64,000 nucleotides of DNA from DATCJA01 sp963734635 (GTDB lineage Bacteria; Acidobacteriota; Vicinamibacteria; Vicinamibacterales; UBA2999). Positions within the stretch are counted from its first letter, which is position 1; each line of letters starts with the position of its first letter. The stretch covers positions 62,001 to 126,000 of the forward strand of contig CAVTIA010000008.1 of the NCBI GenBank assembly GCA_963734635.1, given 5' to 3'. The position numbers and the translations under genes were made by a program. Under the pieces are notes generated by a model. It ran no database searches and had not been told where the DNA came from. It worked only from the letters and a program-made list of their open reading frames with translations. Below, in pieces: positions 8,639 through 16,858 of this stretch.

Positions 8639-9583
8639 CTATTTGTCCCCTTGAAGGATGGCTTCGAGGTCGGCAGGCTCGGCGAACGAGAGTACGCGCG
8701 CCTCCTTGTGAACCTTTTTGACGAGACCTCCCAGAACGCGCCCAGGTCCCACCTCAACATACGTGGTGACGCCTGCGGACGCAAGCCGCCGAACGATGGC
8801 ATCCCACAGTACCGGGGCTGACACCTGACGCACGAGGGCGTCAATCGCAGCCGCCCCACTCTGTTTCGGCTGCCCGTCGACGTTTGCGACGATGGGCACC
8901 CGCGGGTCGCGCACTTTCAGTGCCCGCAGCTCCGGTGCGAGACGCTCCTCCGCCGGCTTCATCAACGCACAGTGAAACGGCGCGCTGACCGATAGCGGCA
9001 CCGCCCGCTTCGCACCGAGGGCCTTCGCGCGATCAGACGCCCGCCTGACCGCGGCGGCGGCGCCGGCAATCACCACCTGATCGGGACTGTTGATGTTGGC
9101 GGGGCTGACGACTTCCCCATCTGCCGCCTCGTCACAGGCGCGCCGGACGCCCTCGGCATCCAGGCCGAGAATGGCCGCCATCGCCCCTTTCCCGAGCGGC
9201 ACGGCCTCCTGCATGTAGCGACCTCGTCTCCGAACCGTCTGGACGGCGTCTGCGAAGTCGAACACGCCGGCGACGACATTCGCGGAGTACTCGCCCAGGC
9301 TGTGGCCGGCAACCAGGTGCGGCTCGATTCCGTTTCGCGCGAGGACCCTGGCGGCCGCCACGCTCATCGTAAGAATGGCGGGCTGTGTGTGCTCGGTCAG
9401 CATCAACTGGTCGTCCGGGCCTTCGAAGCAGAGCGAGCTGAGTCGCGTCGAGCCGGATCCCTCAGCGGCAAAGGCTGCGTCCGCCTCGTCGAACACGGCA
9501 CGCGCCTCTGGAAACGCCTCTGCCAGCGCCTTGCCCATTCCAACTTGCTGCGATCCCTGGCCCGGAAAGATAAAAGCAATCAT
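8639..9583 (-). CDS. fabD: Malonyl-CoA:ACP transacylase
   Basis: The protein has 314 residues from the ATG at 9583, which overlaps the plsX stop in ATGA. Sequence upstream in this frame is the shadow of plsX. It opens IAFIFPGQGSQQVGMGKAL, the FabD signature. The nucleophile Ser is in GHSLGEYSA, the conserved Arg-containing stretch is in VRRRGRYMQEA, and the active-site His is in SAPFHCALM. It loads malonyl groups onto AcpP for FabF. Confidence 0.96.
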   Translation of the reverse strand: MIAFIFPGQGSQQVGMGKALAEAFPEARAVFDEADAAFAAEGSGSTRLSSLCFEGPDDQLMLTEHTQPAILTMSVAAARVLARNGIEPHLVAGHSLGEYSANVVAGVFDFADAVQTVRRRGRYMQEAVPLGKGAMAAILGLDAEGVRRACDEAADGEVVSPANINSPDQVVIAGAAAAVRRASDRAKALGAKRAVPLSVSAPFHCALMKPAEERLAPELRALKVRDPRVPIVANVDGQPKQSGAAAIDALVRQVSAPVLWDAIVRRLASAGVTTYVEVGPGRVLGGLVKKVHKEARVLSFAEPADLEAILQGDK

Positions 9584-10596
9584 TGAATGTTGGGGCGCGC
9601 GGATGCGCGCTCGATTTCCTCGGCGACACGCTGGAGAAACCCGCTCGCCGCAAACCGGTATGTGGCAGCAATGCCGTTGCGCACCGCCTTCGCCGACGAC
9701 CGTCCATGACCCACCATGGCAAGTCCCGCGACACCCAGGAGGGGTGCGCCGCCGTATTCCGAATAATCGACACGGCGGAGGAATCGGCGGAAGGCGCGAC
9801 GCGACAGCAGGTACCCGACGTGGCTCGAGAACGTCCCTTTCAGCTCGTCGCCCAGGAGCGTTTCGACAGTCTCCATGAGCCCCTCGCTCGTCTTCAACAC
9901 GACATTGCCGGTAAAGCCATCGCATACAACGACATCGGCGATACCGCTGTAAATCTCGCGTCCTTCGACGTTGCCGATGAAATTCAGCGGCGCGGCCTTG
10001 AGAAGACGGTGCGCCTCCCGCGTCAGAACGTTCCCCTTGGTTTCTTCTTCGCCGATGGATAGCAGCCCCACGCGGGGATGCTCGACGCCAAGTGCAACAC
10101 GTGCGTACACGCTGCCCATAACGGCGAACTGAAGCAGGTGGTGCGGCCGGCACTGCACGTTTGCGCCGGCATCGAGAAGGGCCGCGGGCTTGCCGCGAGT
10201 GGGAAAGGTGGTAGCAAGCGCTGGCCGGTCGACGCCCGGCATCATGCCGAAGGCGGCGTATGCCGCCATGACCGTGGCGCCGGTGTGCCCCGCACTGAAG
10301 AGCGCAACGGCTTCCTTTCGGGCCACGAGGTCGGCGGCGATCCGAATGGATGCGTGCTGTTTACGCCGCAGGACGGACGCCGGTTCATCGGTCATCTCGA
10401 CGACGTCGGGCGCGTCAACCACCTCGATGCCCAGACTCGGCCAGTCGCCGTGCACCGACAGCGCCTGTTCGATGATGGGCGCGTGGCCGACGAGCGCAAG
10501 CCGTACAGCCAAATGCCTCGCGGCCGCCACCGCGCCCTCGACAACCGCCGCAGGGGCATGATCGCCGCCCATCGCATCAACGGCGATGCGAATCAT
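9580..10596 (-). CDS. plsX: Phosphate acyltransferase PlsX
   Basis: The protein has 338 residues from the ATG at 10596, giving MIRIAVDAMGGDHAP, the family start; the 25 upstream codons run into rpmF. It converts acyl-ACP to acyl-phosphate for phospholipid synthesis at the membrane surface. Conserved segments include SAGHTGATVMAA, LDAGANV, LLSIGEEETKGN, VCDGFTGNVVLKTSEG and GGAPLLGVAG. The order yceD-rpmF-plsX-fab genes is conserved in many bacteria. Confidence 0.95.
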   Translation of the reverse strand: MIRIAVDAMGGDHAPAAVVEGAVAAARHLAVRLALVGHAPIIEQALSVHGDWPSLGIEVVDAPDVVEMTDEPASVLRRKQHASIRIAADLVARKEAVALFSAGHTGATVMAAYAAFGMMPGVDRPALATTFPTRGKPAALLDAGANVQCRPHHLLQFAVMGSVYARVALGVEHPRVGLLSIGEEETKGNVLTREAHRLLKAAPLNFIGNVEGREIYSGIADVVVCDGFTGNVVLKTSEGLMETVETLLGDELKGTFSSHVGYLLSRRAFRRFLRRVDYSEYGGAPLLGVAGLAMVGHGRSSAKAVRNGIAATYRFAASGFLQRVAEEIERASARPNIQ

Positions 10597-10613
10597 CCTG
10601 GTGATTTGCGAGA

Positions 10614-10796
10614 TTACTCCTCGTCCACCGGACGCACGGGACGCTGCCGGTAGTAGCCGCAATGCGGACACACACGGTGGGGCGCTTTTGGCTCATGGCA
10701 TTGCGGGCACAGGCCGGTTGCCGGCGAACGCAGTGCATCGTGCGTGCGCCGTTTGGCGGTTCGTGTCTTGGAGTGTCTACGTTTCGGATTAGGCAT
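10614..10796 (-). CDS. rpmF: 50S ribosomal protein L32
   Basis: This 60-residue basic protein from the ATG at 10796 starts MPNPKRRHSKTRTAKRR. It carries two CxxC pairs, C-P-Q-C and C-P-H-C-G-Y-Y, forming the zinc ribbon of zinc-binding L32. The frame extends upstream to 10853 but into yceD. The yceD-rpmF-plsX context confirms it. Confidence 0.96.
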   Translation of the reverse strand: MPNPKRRHSKTRTAKRRTHDALRSPATGLCPQCHEPKAPHRVCPHCGYYRQRPVRPVDEE

Positions 10797-10812
10797 GTTC
10801 TCGTCGTTGGAA

Positions 10813-11370
10813 TTACGACTCGCGGGTCCGGCCGAGTCCTTTAAGCGCTGCAAGCCTGGGGTCGTCCGACGTGGGCGCGCAGCCGCACGTGCTGGTATTC
10901 AAGTTGGTGCCGCATTGCGGGCACAACCCGCGGCAGTCCTCGCGGCAGAGCGGCTTCATCGGCAGCGCCAGGTAAAACTGCTCGCGCAGCAGCTCGTTCA
11001 AGTCGATCTGGTCGTCACGGTAGTAGCTGATCTCGAAGTCGTCCTCGTCCATCTCGTGCTCACCCTCGGCAAAGACGGCCGAGGAAGCCGGGAGATAGCG
11101 GAGGTCGAATGGCGCCGACAGCGGGAGCCGATATGGTTCGAGACATCGGCTGCAGGCCAGCTCCAGCTCCGTCTCGAGGTTGCCCACGAGCCGGAACCTG
11201 TCCTTGTCTTTGTGGATGTCAAAGGCCACGTGGACAGGCGCTGCGATGCGGTAGGGGTCGCCCTCGACTCCAACCTCGTCGGGTGAAAACGTGCGGTCGA
11301 AACGCTCGAGCGGCTGGCGATAGCGCGTGAGATCGAGCTGCACTGAACCGCTAATTATAACTGATTCCAC
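10813..11370 (-). CDS. yceD: YceD family protein (DUF177), 23S rRNA accumulation factor
   Basis: About 185 residues. The N-terminal half holds the family segment LELACSRCLEP (CxxC), and the C-terminal half holds PLCREDCRGLCPQCGTNLN followed by a final CGC, a zinc-ribbon-like cysteine set (key residues C-x-x-x-C-x-x-x-C-x-x-C). DUF177 proteins sit upstream of rpmF in many bacteria and are linked to 23S rRNA metabolism. The start is uncertain: GTG codons at 11388, 11370 and 11343 are all possible, and the first two overlap the end of dgt. I chose 11370 as the compromise. Confidence 0.85.
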   Translation of the reverse strand: MESVIISGSVQLDLTRYRQPLERFDRTFSPDEVGVEGDPYRIAAPVHVAFDIHKDKDRFRLVGNLETELELACSRCLEPYRLPLSAPFDLRYLPASSAVFAEGEHEMDEDDFEISYYRDDQIDLNELLREQFYLALPMKPLCREDCRGLCPQCGTNLNTSTCGCAPTSDDPRLAALKGLGRTRES

Positions 11371-12413
11371 GAGATCGGCCCGACCCACGGCTTCGGGATG
11401 AAGAGCCGCTCATAAAGCGCAACGGCAAACCGATCGGTCATCCCGGCGAGAAAATCCCTGGCCGCGACGTCGATGCCTTCCTGGTCGATGATTCGACGAT
11501 CGAGAAACTCGTCGGGGCGCTCGCGGACCTTCTCCCACAGGCCGCTCAGGATGCCGTGCGCCTTCGTGAACTCTGCCGTCGCCACATTGTTTTCGTAGAC
11601 AGCGTCGAAGAGGAACCGTCGCATCGCCAGCGTCGCCTCGAGGACAGGAGGACTCATGCGGATCTCGGTCAGTCCCGCGTTCTGTGTTTCCGTCACGACG
11701 TCCTTGACCATGCGTGCAATGCGCGCCGATGAGGTGGCCCCCAGCGTCTGCACGGGTTCCCGAGGGAGGCCTGCCGGATTCAGCATCCCTGCCCTCACCG
11801 CGTCGTCGATATCGTGATTCACATACGCGATGAGATCCGCCACGCGCATGATCTGTCCTTCCAGCGTCACTGCCCGTTTGTCCGGCGCGCCACCGACGGG
11901 TGCACCCTCCTTGCCTTTCGAGTGCCGGGCGATGCCGTCGCGCACCTCCCATGTCAAATTGAGACCGCGACCGTCGTTCTCCAGGACGTCTACAATCCGG
12001 AGGCTCTGCTCGTAATGATTGAAGCCGCCGGGTATCAACGCGTCGAGCACGTGCTCGCCTGTGTGGCCGAACGGCGTGTGGCCGAGATCGTGACCAAGGG
12101 CAATTGCCTCGGTCAATTCTTCATGTAACCGCAGCACTTTCGCGATCGTCCTGGCGATTTGCGACACTTCCAGCGTGTGCGTCAGCCGCGTGCGGTAGTG
12201 GTCGCCGGCCGGCGCAAAGAACACCTGCGTCTTGTGCTTCAGGCGCCGGAAGGCCTTGCTGTGGATAATCCGGTCTCGATCGTGCTGGAACGCCGGTCGG
12301 ACGTCATCCTCCGGCTCCGGGCGCAGCCGACCTCGAGAATCTGCACTTCTGGCGGCCTGAGGCGCGAGCATCTCGCGTTCGCGCTGCTCCAGCGCTTCAC
12401 GGATGCTCGACAT
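11355..12413 (-). CDS. dgt: Deoxyguanosinetriphosphate triphosphohydrolase-like HD-domain protein
   Basis: The protein has 352 residues from the ATG at 12413, which has GAGG six bases upstream; an ATG two codons earlier has no room for a binding site. HD-domain metal ligands are visible in RLTHTLEVSQIA, HDLGHTPFGHTGE and NHDIDDA. The N-terminal block FQHDRDRIIHSKAFRRLKHKTQVF is the dNTPase family region (key part R-D-R-I-I-H-S-x-A-F-R-R-L). It hydrolyses dNTPs to nucleoside and triphosphate. The exact dNTP preference of this short, Dgt-like type is not evident. Its start lies inside the last codons of deoB. Confidence 0.9.
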   Translation of the reverse strand: MSSIREALEQREREMLAPQAARSADSRGRLRPEPEDDVRPAFQHDRDRIIHSKAFRRLKHKTQVFFAPAGDHYRTRLTHTLEVSQIARTIAKVLRLHEELTEAIALGHDLGHTPFGHTGEHVLDALIPGGFNHYEQSLRIVDVLENDGRGLNLTWEVRDGIARHSKGKEGAPVGGAPDKRAVTLEGQIMRVADLIAYVNHDIDDAVRAGMLNPAGLPREPVQTLGATSSARIARMVKDVVTETQNAGLTEIRMSPPVLEATLAMRRFLFDAVYENNVATAEFTKAHGILSGLWEKVRERPDEFLDRRIIDQEGIDVAARDFLAGMTDRFAVALYERLFIPKPWVGPISWNQL

Positions 12414-13590
12414 TGTCATCCTCGAGAATCTGCGCAAGAAAGCTCGTCCCGTGAGCCAGCGGCTCAGTGCCGAAATTCTCGGCGAGCGTCTGCCCAAGGT
12501 CAGCAAACGTGCCGCGCGTGCCAATGTCCACTCCGGCGCGAACGCGGGCGCCCGCCAGCAGGATCGGCACGTACTCGCGTGAATGGTCTGTGCTCGGCGT
12601 GGACGGATCGTTGCCGTGATCGGCAGTCACAACCAGCAAATCTCCCGGGCGCAGCGTGGGCAGCATGTCCCCGAGCCGCGCATCGAATTGCTCGAGATTC
12701 CTCGCATAGCCGACAACGTCGTTGCGATGTCCGTAGACAGCGTCGAAGTCGACGAGGTTGGCGAAAATAAGACCTGACGACTCACTGGTCATCGCTGCCG
12801 CCAGCTTGTTCATGCCATCGGCGTCGCTGGTCGTCGGCACAATGCACGATATGCAGCGTCCGGCGAACAAGTCGCCAATCTTGCCGATGGCAATCACCGG
12901 AATGCTCTCGTCAGTCAGCCGATCGAGCAGGGTGGTGCCGACCGGGTCGAGGGCGTAATCATGACGGTTCGCGGTGCGAACGAAGGCGCCTGGTGTGCCG
13001 ACGAAGGGCCGAGCGATGACCCTGCCCACCCCCAGACCACGGGCGAACAGATCGAACGCAACGTGACAGATTCGGTACAGCTCAGGCACCGGAATAACGT
13101 CCTCGTGCACGGCTATCTGAAAGACGCTGTCCGCGGAGGTATAGACAATTGGCTTGCCGGTGCGAACGTGCTCGGGACCGAGACGGTCGATGATCTCGGT
13201 GCCAGACGCCACGAGATTGCCCAGCGTCGGGCGGCCGATGCGACGTTCGAACTCCGCCATCAGGTCTGGTGGAAATCCCTGGGGAAACGTGGGAAACGGG
13301 CGCTCCAGGACGATACCCATCATCTCCCAGTGCCCCGTGACGGAGTCCTTGCCAGCCGAGGCCTCCGCCATGCGTCCATAGGCGCCGGTCGGTGAGCCTG
13401 GGGGCCGGTCGTTCAATGCAACGAGCCGATCGAGACCCATCGATCGCAGTACGGGGATTTCCAACCGAACGCGCTCCGCAACGTGGCCGAGAGTATCGCT
13501 ATCGGCGTCGCCATACAGGTGCGCGTCCGGCAACGCACCGATGCCAACGCTGTCGAGCACGATCACGATGACGCGGGCAAAAGGAGGCAT
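12397..13590 (-). CDS. deoB: Phosphopentomutase
   Basis: This 397-residue alkaline-phosphatase-superfamily enzyme interconverts (deoxy)ribose 1- and 5-phosphate. Metal sites appear in VIVLDSVGIGALPDA at the N-terminus, DSVFQIAVHED in the middle, and VTADHGNDPSTPSTDHSREYVP near the end (key D-H-G-N-D and D-H-S-R-E). MMGIVLERPFPTFPQGFP marks the cap region. It overlaps dgt by 17 bp, so nucleotide breakdown functions are paired. mtnP at 51668 would also release a pentose 1-phosphate, but that is a different pathway. Confidence 0.95.
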   Translation of the reverse strand: MPPFARVIVIVLDSVGIGALPDAHLYGDADSDTLGHVAERVRLEIPVLRSMGLDRLVALNDRPPGSPTGAYGRMAEASAGKDSVTGHWEMMGIVLERPFPTFPQGFPPDLMAEFERRIGRPTLGNLVASGTEIIDRLGPEHVRTGKPIVYTSADSVFQIAVHEDVIPVPELYRICHVAFDLFARGLGVGRVIARPFVGTPGAFVRTANRHDYALDPVGTTLLDRLTDESIPVIAIGKIGDLFAGRCISCIVPTTSDADGMNKLAAAMTSESSGLIFANLVDFDAVYGHRNDVVGYARNLEQFDARLGDMLPTLRPGDLLVVTADHGNDPSTPSTDHSREYVPILLAGARVRAGVDIGTRGTFADLGQTLAENFGTEPLAHGTSFLAQILEDDNVEHP

Positions 13591-13641
13591 GTGAGCGAGC
13601 CTTCGCGGCTCGTCGGCGGATTTCCTAATTCGAGGAAGACC

Positions 13642-13905
13642 TCATGAATGCTGCGCGGAGTAGTGATTGCCCGCCGAGCGTTCAGCAGCAATGGTGGCGA
13701 TCGCGTGCTTGAACACCAGATGATCGACGCCATCGACCTCGATGATGACGGCGAACCGATCGAAGTTCTTGATTCGCCCGTCGAACTGCCGGCCATCCAT
13801 CAGGTGGACGTTGACGGACAGCCGCTCGCGCCGCGCGTGGTTGAGAAACGCGTCCTGAATGTTCTGCGGAGTTGAGGAGGTTCTGGTTTCAGAAACCTGA
13901 GCCAT
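13642..13905 (-). CDS. hfq: RNA chaperone Hfq
   Basis: The protein has 87 residues from the ATG at 13905, which shares its A with the miaA TGA stop. Sm1 contains NVHLMDGRQFDGRIKNFDRFAVII in outline (key residues L-x-x-G-x-x-x-x-G-x-I-x-x-F-D). Sm2 is FKHAIATI, the equivalent of the usual YKHAIST. The preceding QDAFLNHARRE matches the Q-D-x-F-L-N opening. miaA-hfq is a widely conserved pair. The protein would form a ring that pairs small RNAs with mRNAs. Confidence 0.95.
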   Translation of the reverse strand: MAQVSETRTSSTPQNIQDAFLNHARRERLSVNVHLMDGRQFDGRIKNFDRFAVIIEVDGVDHLVFKHAIATIAAERSAGNHYSAQHS

Positions 13906-14891
13906 CACGCGGCATCTCCTCGCGGTCGGAGACCGCGCGCGGCAAGCGCCTCTTGTACATGAATGAGTGTTTCAGGCCGCTCGCCCGGGCCGTCGAACCA
14001 CATAAGATTAGGCTCTTTACGGAACCAGATCAACTGTCGACGCGCATAGCGACGGTTCTCCTGGGCGATGAGCGCGCGCGTCGCCGCCTCATCTCTCACT
14101 CCGGCGAGCATCTCCATTACCTGCCGATATACCAACCCGCCGAATGGTCGCGCGGTCGGCGGCACTGCTTGCGCGAGCAAGCCTCTCACCTCGCCGACGA
14201 TGCCACGCGCGAATTGCTCATCGACCCTGCGCGACACGCGTTCAGCCGTGAGCGCAGCGTGGAGCCGCAGCCCAATTGGAATCACGGTACAGTCGGCAAT
14301 CAGCGAGACCGTCCCGCTGAAATGGTCGGTCAGCGTTTTCCCGCTCGCAAAGTACACCTCCAGCGCGCGTATGATCCGCTTGCGGTCGCGTTGCATGATG
14401 CGGGCTGCCGAATCCGGGTCCACTCGCTGCAGCACCCGGTGCAGCCGTTCGACCCCTCGCCGGTCTGCTAAACCGCCAAGCCGAGCGCGGAGTGACTCGT
14501 CGGCGCCGGGCCCCGGAAACAGGCCGCGGGTCAGCGCGCGGTAATAAAACCCCGTGCCTCCGACGAGGATGGACAGATTGCCGCGCGCACCAATGTCGCG
14601 GATGATTTGGGCGGCGTCGCGGGCATACTGCGCTGCCGTGTAGATCGTCGTCGGATCTGCAATGTCGATGAGATGGTGTGGAATCCCGCGGCGCGCAGCA
14701 ATGGAAAGCTTGTCGGTGCCGATGTCGAAGCCCCTGTATACGGCCGTGGAATCGCAATTGAGGATTTCGCCGCCGTAGCGTTCGGCCAGAGCCAACCCGA
14801 GTGCGCTCTTGCCCGACGCTGTCGGGCCAAGGACGGCAAGGACCATCGGACTCGGATCGGCGCCGCGAGCGCGCTCACCAGCACTTACCAT
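13905..14891 (-). CDS. miaA: tRNA dimethylallyltransferase
   Basis: This protein of up to 328 residues adds a dimethylallyl group to A37 of tRNAs reading UNN codons. It shows the P-loop GPTASGKSALGLALA, the substrate segment NCDSTAVYRGFDIGTDKLS (D and S/T positions as in the D-S-x-Q/x-V-Y motif), PHHLIDIADP, LVGGTGFYYRALTRGL and the C-terminal RRYARRQLIWFRKEPNLMWFD. The ATG at 14891 overlaps the stop of a 27-codon ORF. An internal ATG at 14846 would start right at the P-loop strand and is the main alternative. Confidence 0.94.
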   Translation of the reverse strand: MVSAGERARGADPSPMVLAVLGPTASGKSALGLALAERYGGEILNCDSTAVYRGFDIGTDKLSIAARRGIPHHLIDIADPTTIYTAAQYARDAAQIIRDIGARGNLSILVGGTGFYYRALTRGLFPGPGADESLRARLGGLADRRGVERLHRVLQRVDPDSAARIMQRDRKRIIRALEVYFASGKTLTDHFSGTVSLIADCTVIPIGLRLHAALTAERVSRRVDEQFARGIVGEVRGLLAQAVPPTARPFGGLVYRQVMEMLAGVRDEAATRALIAQENRRYARRQLIWFRKEPNLMWFDGPGERPETLIHVQEALAARGLRPRGDAA

Positions 14892-14968
14892 CCCACACGA
14901 ATCAGCACGTACACCACGAGGGCCGCAAACAATATCAGAAGCCCGAGCTGCTGGACCCTGGTCGGCAT
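14885..14968 (-). CDS. Tiny single-helix membrane protein upstream of miaA (hypothetical)
   Basis: The minus strand from the ATG at 14968 reads a 27-residue peptide, MPTRVQQLGLLILFAALVV followed by YVLIRVGW and TAA. Residues 8-23 form one strongly hydrophobic helix with a basic N-terminus. Its stop overlaps the miaA start codon region by seven bases, the usual sign of translational coupling. I do not recognise a family. It is too short to be certain; the evidence is a clean amphiphilic profile, the coupled overlap and the fact that it fills most of a 118-bp gap. The ribosome binding site is weak (GTAAG). Confidence 0.5.
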   Translation of the reverse strand: MPTRVQQLGLLILFAALVVYVLIRVGW

Positions 14969-15009
14969 CTTACTGAACAACAAATCTGTTCATCGATGAT
15001 CGACGCCCG

Positions 15010-15942
15010 TCAGTTCGGAGGTTCTTCGTTGTAATAGAACGTCACCGTAAACAGCGCTTTGTCTAACGGATATTCCGGCGGAAGCGGCGCCGTCGGATTC
15101 GATGAGAAGATCGCGCCGTATGCGGCGTTGGTGAATGCTTCGATCGCCGACGGTTGCAGGATTACGATGTCGGTGATCTCACCGCTGCGATGGATGTTGA
15201 ACTGAAGAACCACGTGGCCCCGCATGACCATGGCGGCCTGCGGAATGAACCAGTTGCGTCGCACCTGTGCCACGAACCGCCGCAACCAGGGTCCGAACTC
15301 GACGCCCTTGGTGTCGAATTGGATCTGCGCGCCGGGACGATCGTTGCCACCCTGCGGATTGTTGAACGTCTCGTTCTGCACGTACTGCTGCAGATTCCGA
15401 AGCGCGTCTCCCAGCGAACCCCGTAGACGCGGGGTCGTCTGCTCGGGAGCGCGCCGGGTGCCCGTCTCGGCCGGCGGCAGAACTCGGGCGAGTTCGCTTT
15501 CAGGCTTGGGCTGCGGCGGGGATTCCGGCTCGTCAGCACCCCGTGCGCGCTCCGCCTCTGCGGCTTCGACGCGCTCAGCCGAATTGCCGCGCGAAAACGG
15601 CAGGGGATTTTCAGGTTCTCGCGCGATGACGGGATCCTGCGCCTGGCGATCCAGGTCGGAGAGCTCAGCGCGGTCCGGGGGGCGCAGGGCGGGGATGTCC
15701 ACCTGAGGCTGCACGAAGACGAGCCGTCGGGACGCTTCTTCGCGTTGCCGCTCCAGCTCAGCCTGTCTGCGCTGGAGCTCTTCCGGACTTGGCTGAAATA
15801 TGGGCAGATGTGGACCGATGATGAATGCTGCCGCGACCAACCCGTGGAAAATGATCGACAGCAGCACGCCCTCGCGCCGCGAGATCGCGGTACCTACGAC
15901 GTCCTCGTCGTGGTAGCGTTCGTTGAAGTCGAAATGAATCAC
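15010..15942 (-). CDS. TonB family protein with C-terminal energy-transducing domain
   Basis: This 310-residue protein has one membrane helix at about residues 26-45 (EGVLLSIIFHGLVAAAFIIG), a long periplasmic region rich in Pro, Glu, Arg and Gln, and a TonB-type C-terminal domain. In the last domain, residues about 215-310, PWLRRFVAQVRRNWFIP, GHVVLQFNIHRSGEITDI and the P-P-E-Y-P-L ending match the TonB/TolA C-domain. It would couple the inner-membrane proton gradient to outer-membrane receptors. No exbB/exbD is in the window, so its energiser must be encoded elsewhere. Confidence 0.82.
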   Translation of the reverse strand: MIHFDFNERYHDEDVVGTAISRREGVLLSIIFHGLVAAAFIIGPHLPIFQPSPEELQRRQAELERQREEASRRLVFVQPQVDIPALRPPDRAELSDLDRQAQDPVIAREPENPLPFSRGNSAERVEAAEAERARGADEPESPPQPKPESELARVLPPAETGTRRAPEQTTPRLRGSLGDALRNLQQYVQNETFNNPQGGNDRPGAQIQFDTKGVEFGPWLRRFVAQVRRNWFIPQAAMVMRGHVVLQFNIHRSGEITDIVILQPSAIEAFTNAAYGAIFSSNPTAPLPPEYPLDKALFTVTFYYNEEPPN

Positions 15943-16012
15943 ACGGATGAGCGAAAATTATAACATGCTGCTGTACAAGCACTTACGGGTCGACGCGCGT
16001 GTGGCAGGTGTC

Positions 16013-16035
16013 CCGGAGACCTAAAAGGTGTCCGG
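16013..16035. repeat. Degenerate REP-like hairpin, stem CCGGAGACCT
   Basis: Arm CCGGAGACCT (16013-16022), centre AAA, arm AGGTGTCCGG (16026-16035), then CTAC. There is one mismatch in ten pairs. It resembles the copy at 43335-43356 and leads straight into the heptamer array at 16038. Confidence 0.65.
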
Positions 16036-16037
16036 CT

Positions 16038-16086
16038 ACCAACACCAAACCACCGACCCACCAACCCAACTACCAGACACCCAACT
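16038..16086. repeat. Heptamer array, unit near CCAACAC
   Basis: ACCAACA, CCAAACC, ACCGACC, CACCAAC, CCAACTA, CCAGACA, CCCAACT. These are seven contiguous degenerate 7-bp units filling the junction between tonB and menG. The menG stop codon (CTA at 16085-16087 on the plus strand) is the end of the array. Confidence 0.65.
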
Positions 16087-16795
16087 ATCGAGCCCGAGTC
16101 CCCGTATACAAGTAGACGATTCCCAATGTCAGCGGGACGGCGTGAACATCCGTAAATCCTGCCCGCTCCAGCATAGCGACAAACTGTGCCGGGGGAGGAA
16201 AGCTGCGGACCGACGCAGGCAAGTACGAGTAGGCCACCCGGTTTCCCGACACGACTCGCCCGATCGCAGGCAGCAGGTATTTGAAGTACCAGAGATAGAG
16301 CGTGCTGATCCCTGGCAATCGCGGCACACCGAACTCGAGGATCGCGAGCCGGCCTCCCGGACGAATCGTGCGGGCCATCTCAGCGCAAGCCAGCTCGGGA
16401 TGTTCCACGTTCCGAATGCCGAACGCCACAGTGGCTGCGTCGGCGGCTGAATCGCGGACGGGAAGCCGGGCGGCGTCGCCGCGCACGAGCGCGATACGTC
16501 TGGCCGCCCCGGCCGCACGCACTTTGTCGCGTCCAATCGCAAGCATCGACGCAGCAAAATCAACACCAAGGACGTGCTGGGCGCCTTTCGCTTGCAGCGC
16601 CACGTCGGCAGTGCCGCTGCAAATATCGAGCAGGCGCTCTCGTCCGGTCAACTCCAGCGACCGGATTGCCCTGGCGCGCCAGTGCTGGTCGATTCCGGCG
16701 CTCAGAACACGATTGAGAAGGTCGTAGCGCGGGGCGATCGCATCGAACATCCCGGCGATGCGGTCGGCGGCCTTATCGGTGGAAACGTCTGACAT
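16085..16795 (-). CDS. menG: Demethylmenaquinone methyltransferase
   Basis: This 236-residue class I SAM methyltransferase of the UbiE/MenG/COQ5 family starts at the ATG at 16795 (four further upstream codons are possible). Family blocks are FDAIAPRYDLLNRVLSAG near the N-terminus, the SAM-binding LLDICSGTADVALQ, the aspartate of GVDFAASML, and FGIRNVEHPE. UbiE signature 2 appears as GGRLAILEFGVP. It methylates demethylmenaquinone, the last step after prenylation by the MqnP-like enzyme encoded just upstream. No ubiquinone genes are nearby, so the menaquinone role is the likely one. Confidence 0.93.
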   Translation of the reverse strand: MSDVSTDKAADRIAGMFDAIAPRYDLLNRVLSAGIDQHWRARAIRSLELTGRERLLDICSGTADVALQAKGAQHVLGVDFAASMLAIGRDKVRAAGAARRIALVRGDAARLPVRDSAADAATVAFGIRNVEHPELACAEMARTIRPGGRLAILEFGVPRLPGISTLYLWYFKYLLPAIGRVVSGNRVAYSYLPASVRSFPPPAQFVAMLERAGFTDVHAVPLTLGIVYLYTGTRAR

Positions 16796-16802
16796 TACCT
16801 GA

Positions 16803-16851
16803 ACCACGAAGTCAGGAAGGAAACACAGGCGATCGCCGTACGCTTCGTGGT
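16803..16851. repeat. Inverted repeat ACCACGAAG / CTTCGTGGT
   Basis: Nine-base arms at 16803-16811 and 16843-16851 with a 31-base loop occupy the mqnP to menG spacer. The arm sequence is the same as the inverted repeat at 4483-4552. Confidence 0.7.
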
Positions 16852-16858
16852 TTCCACG

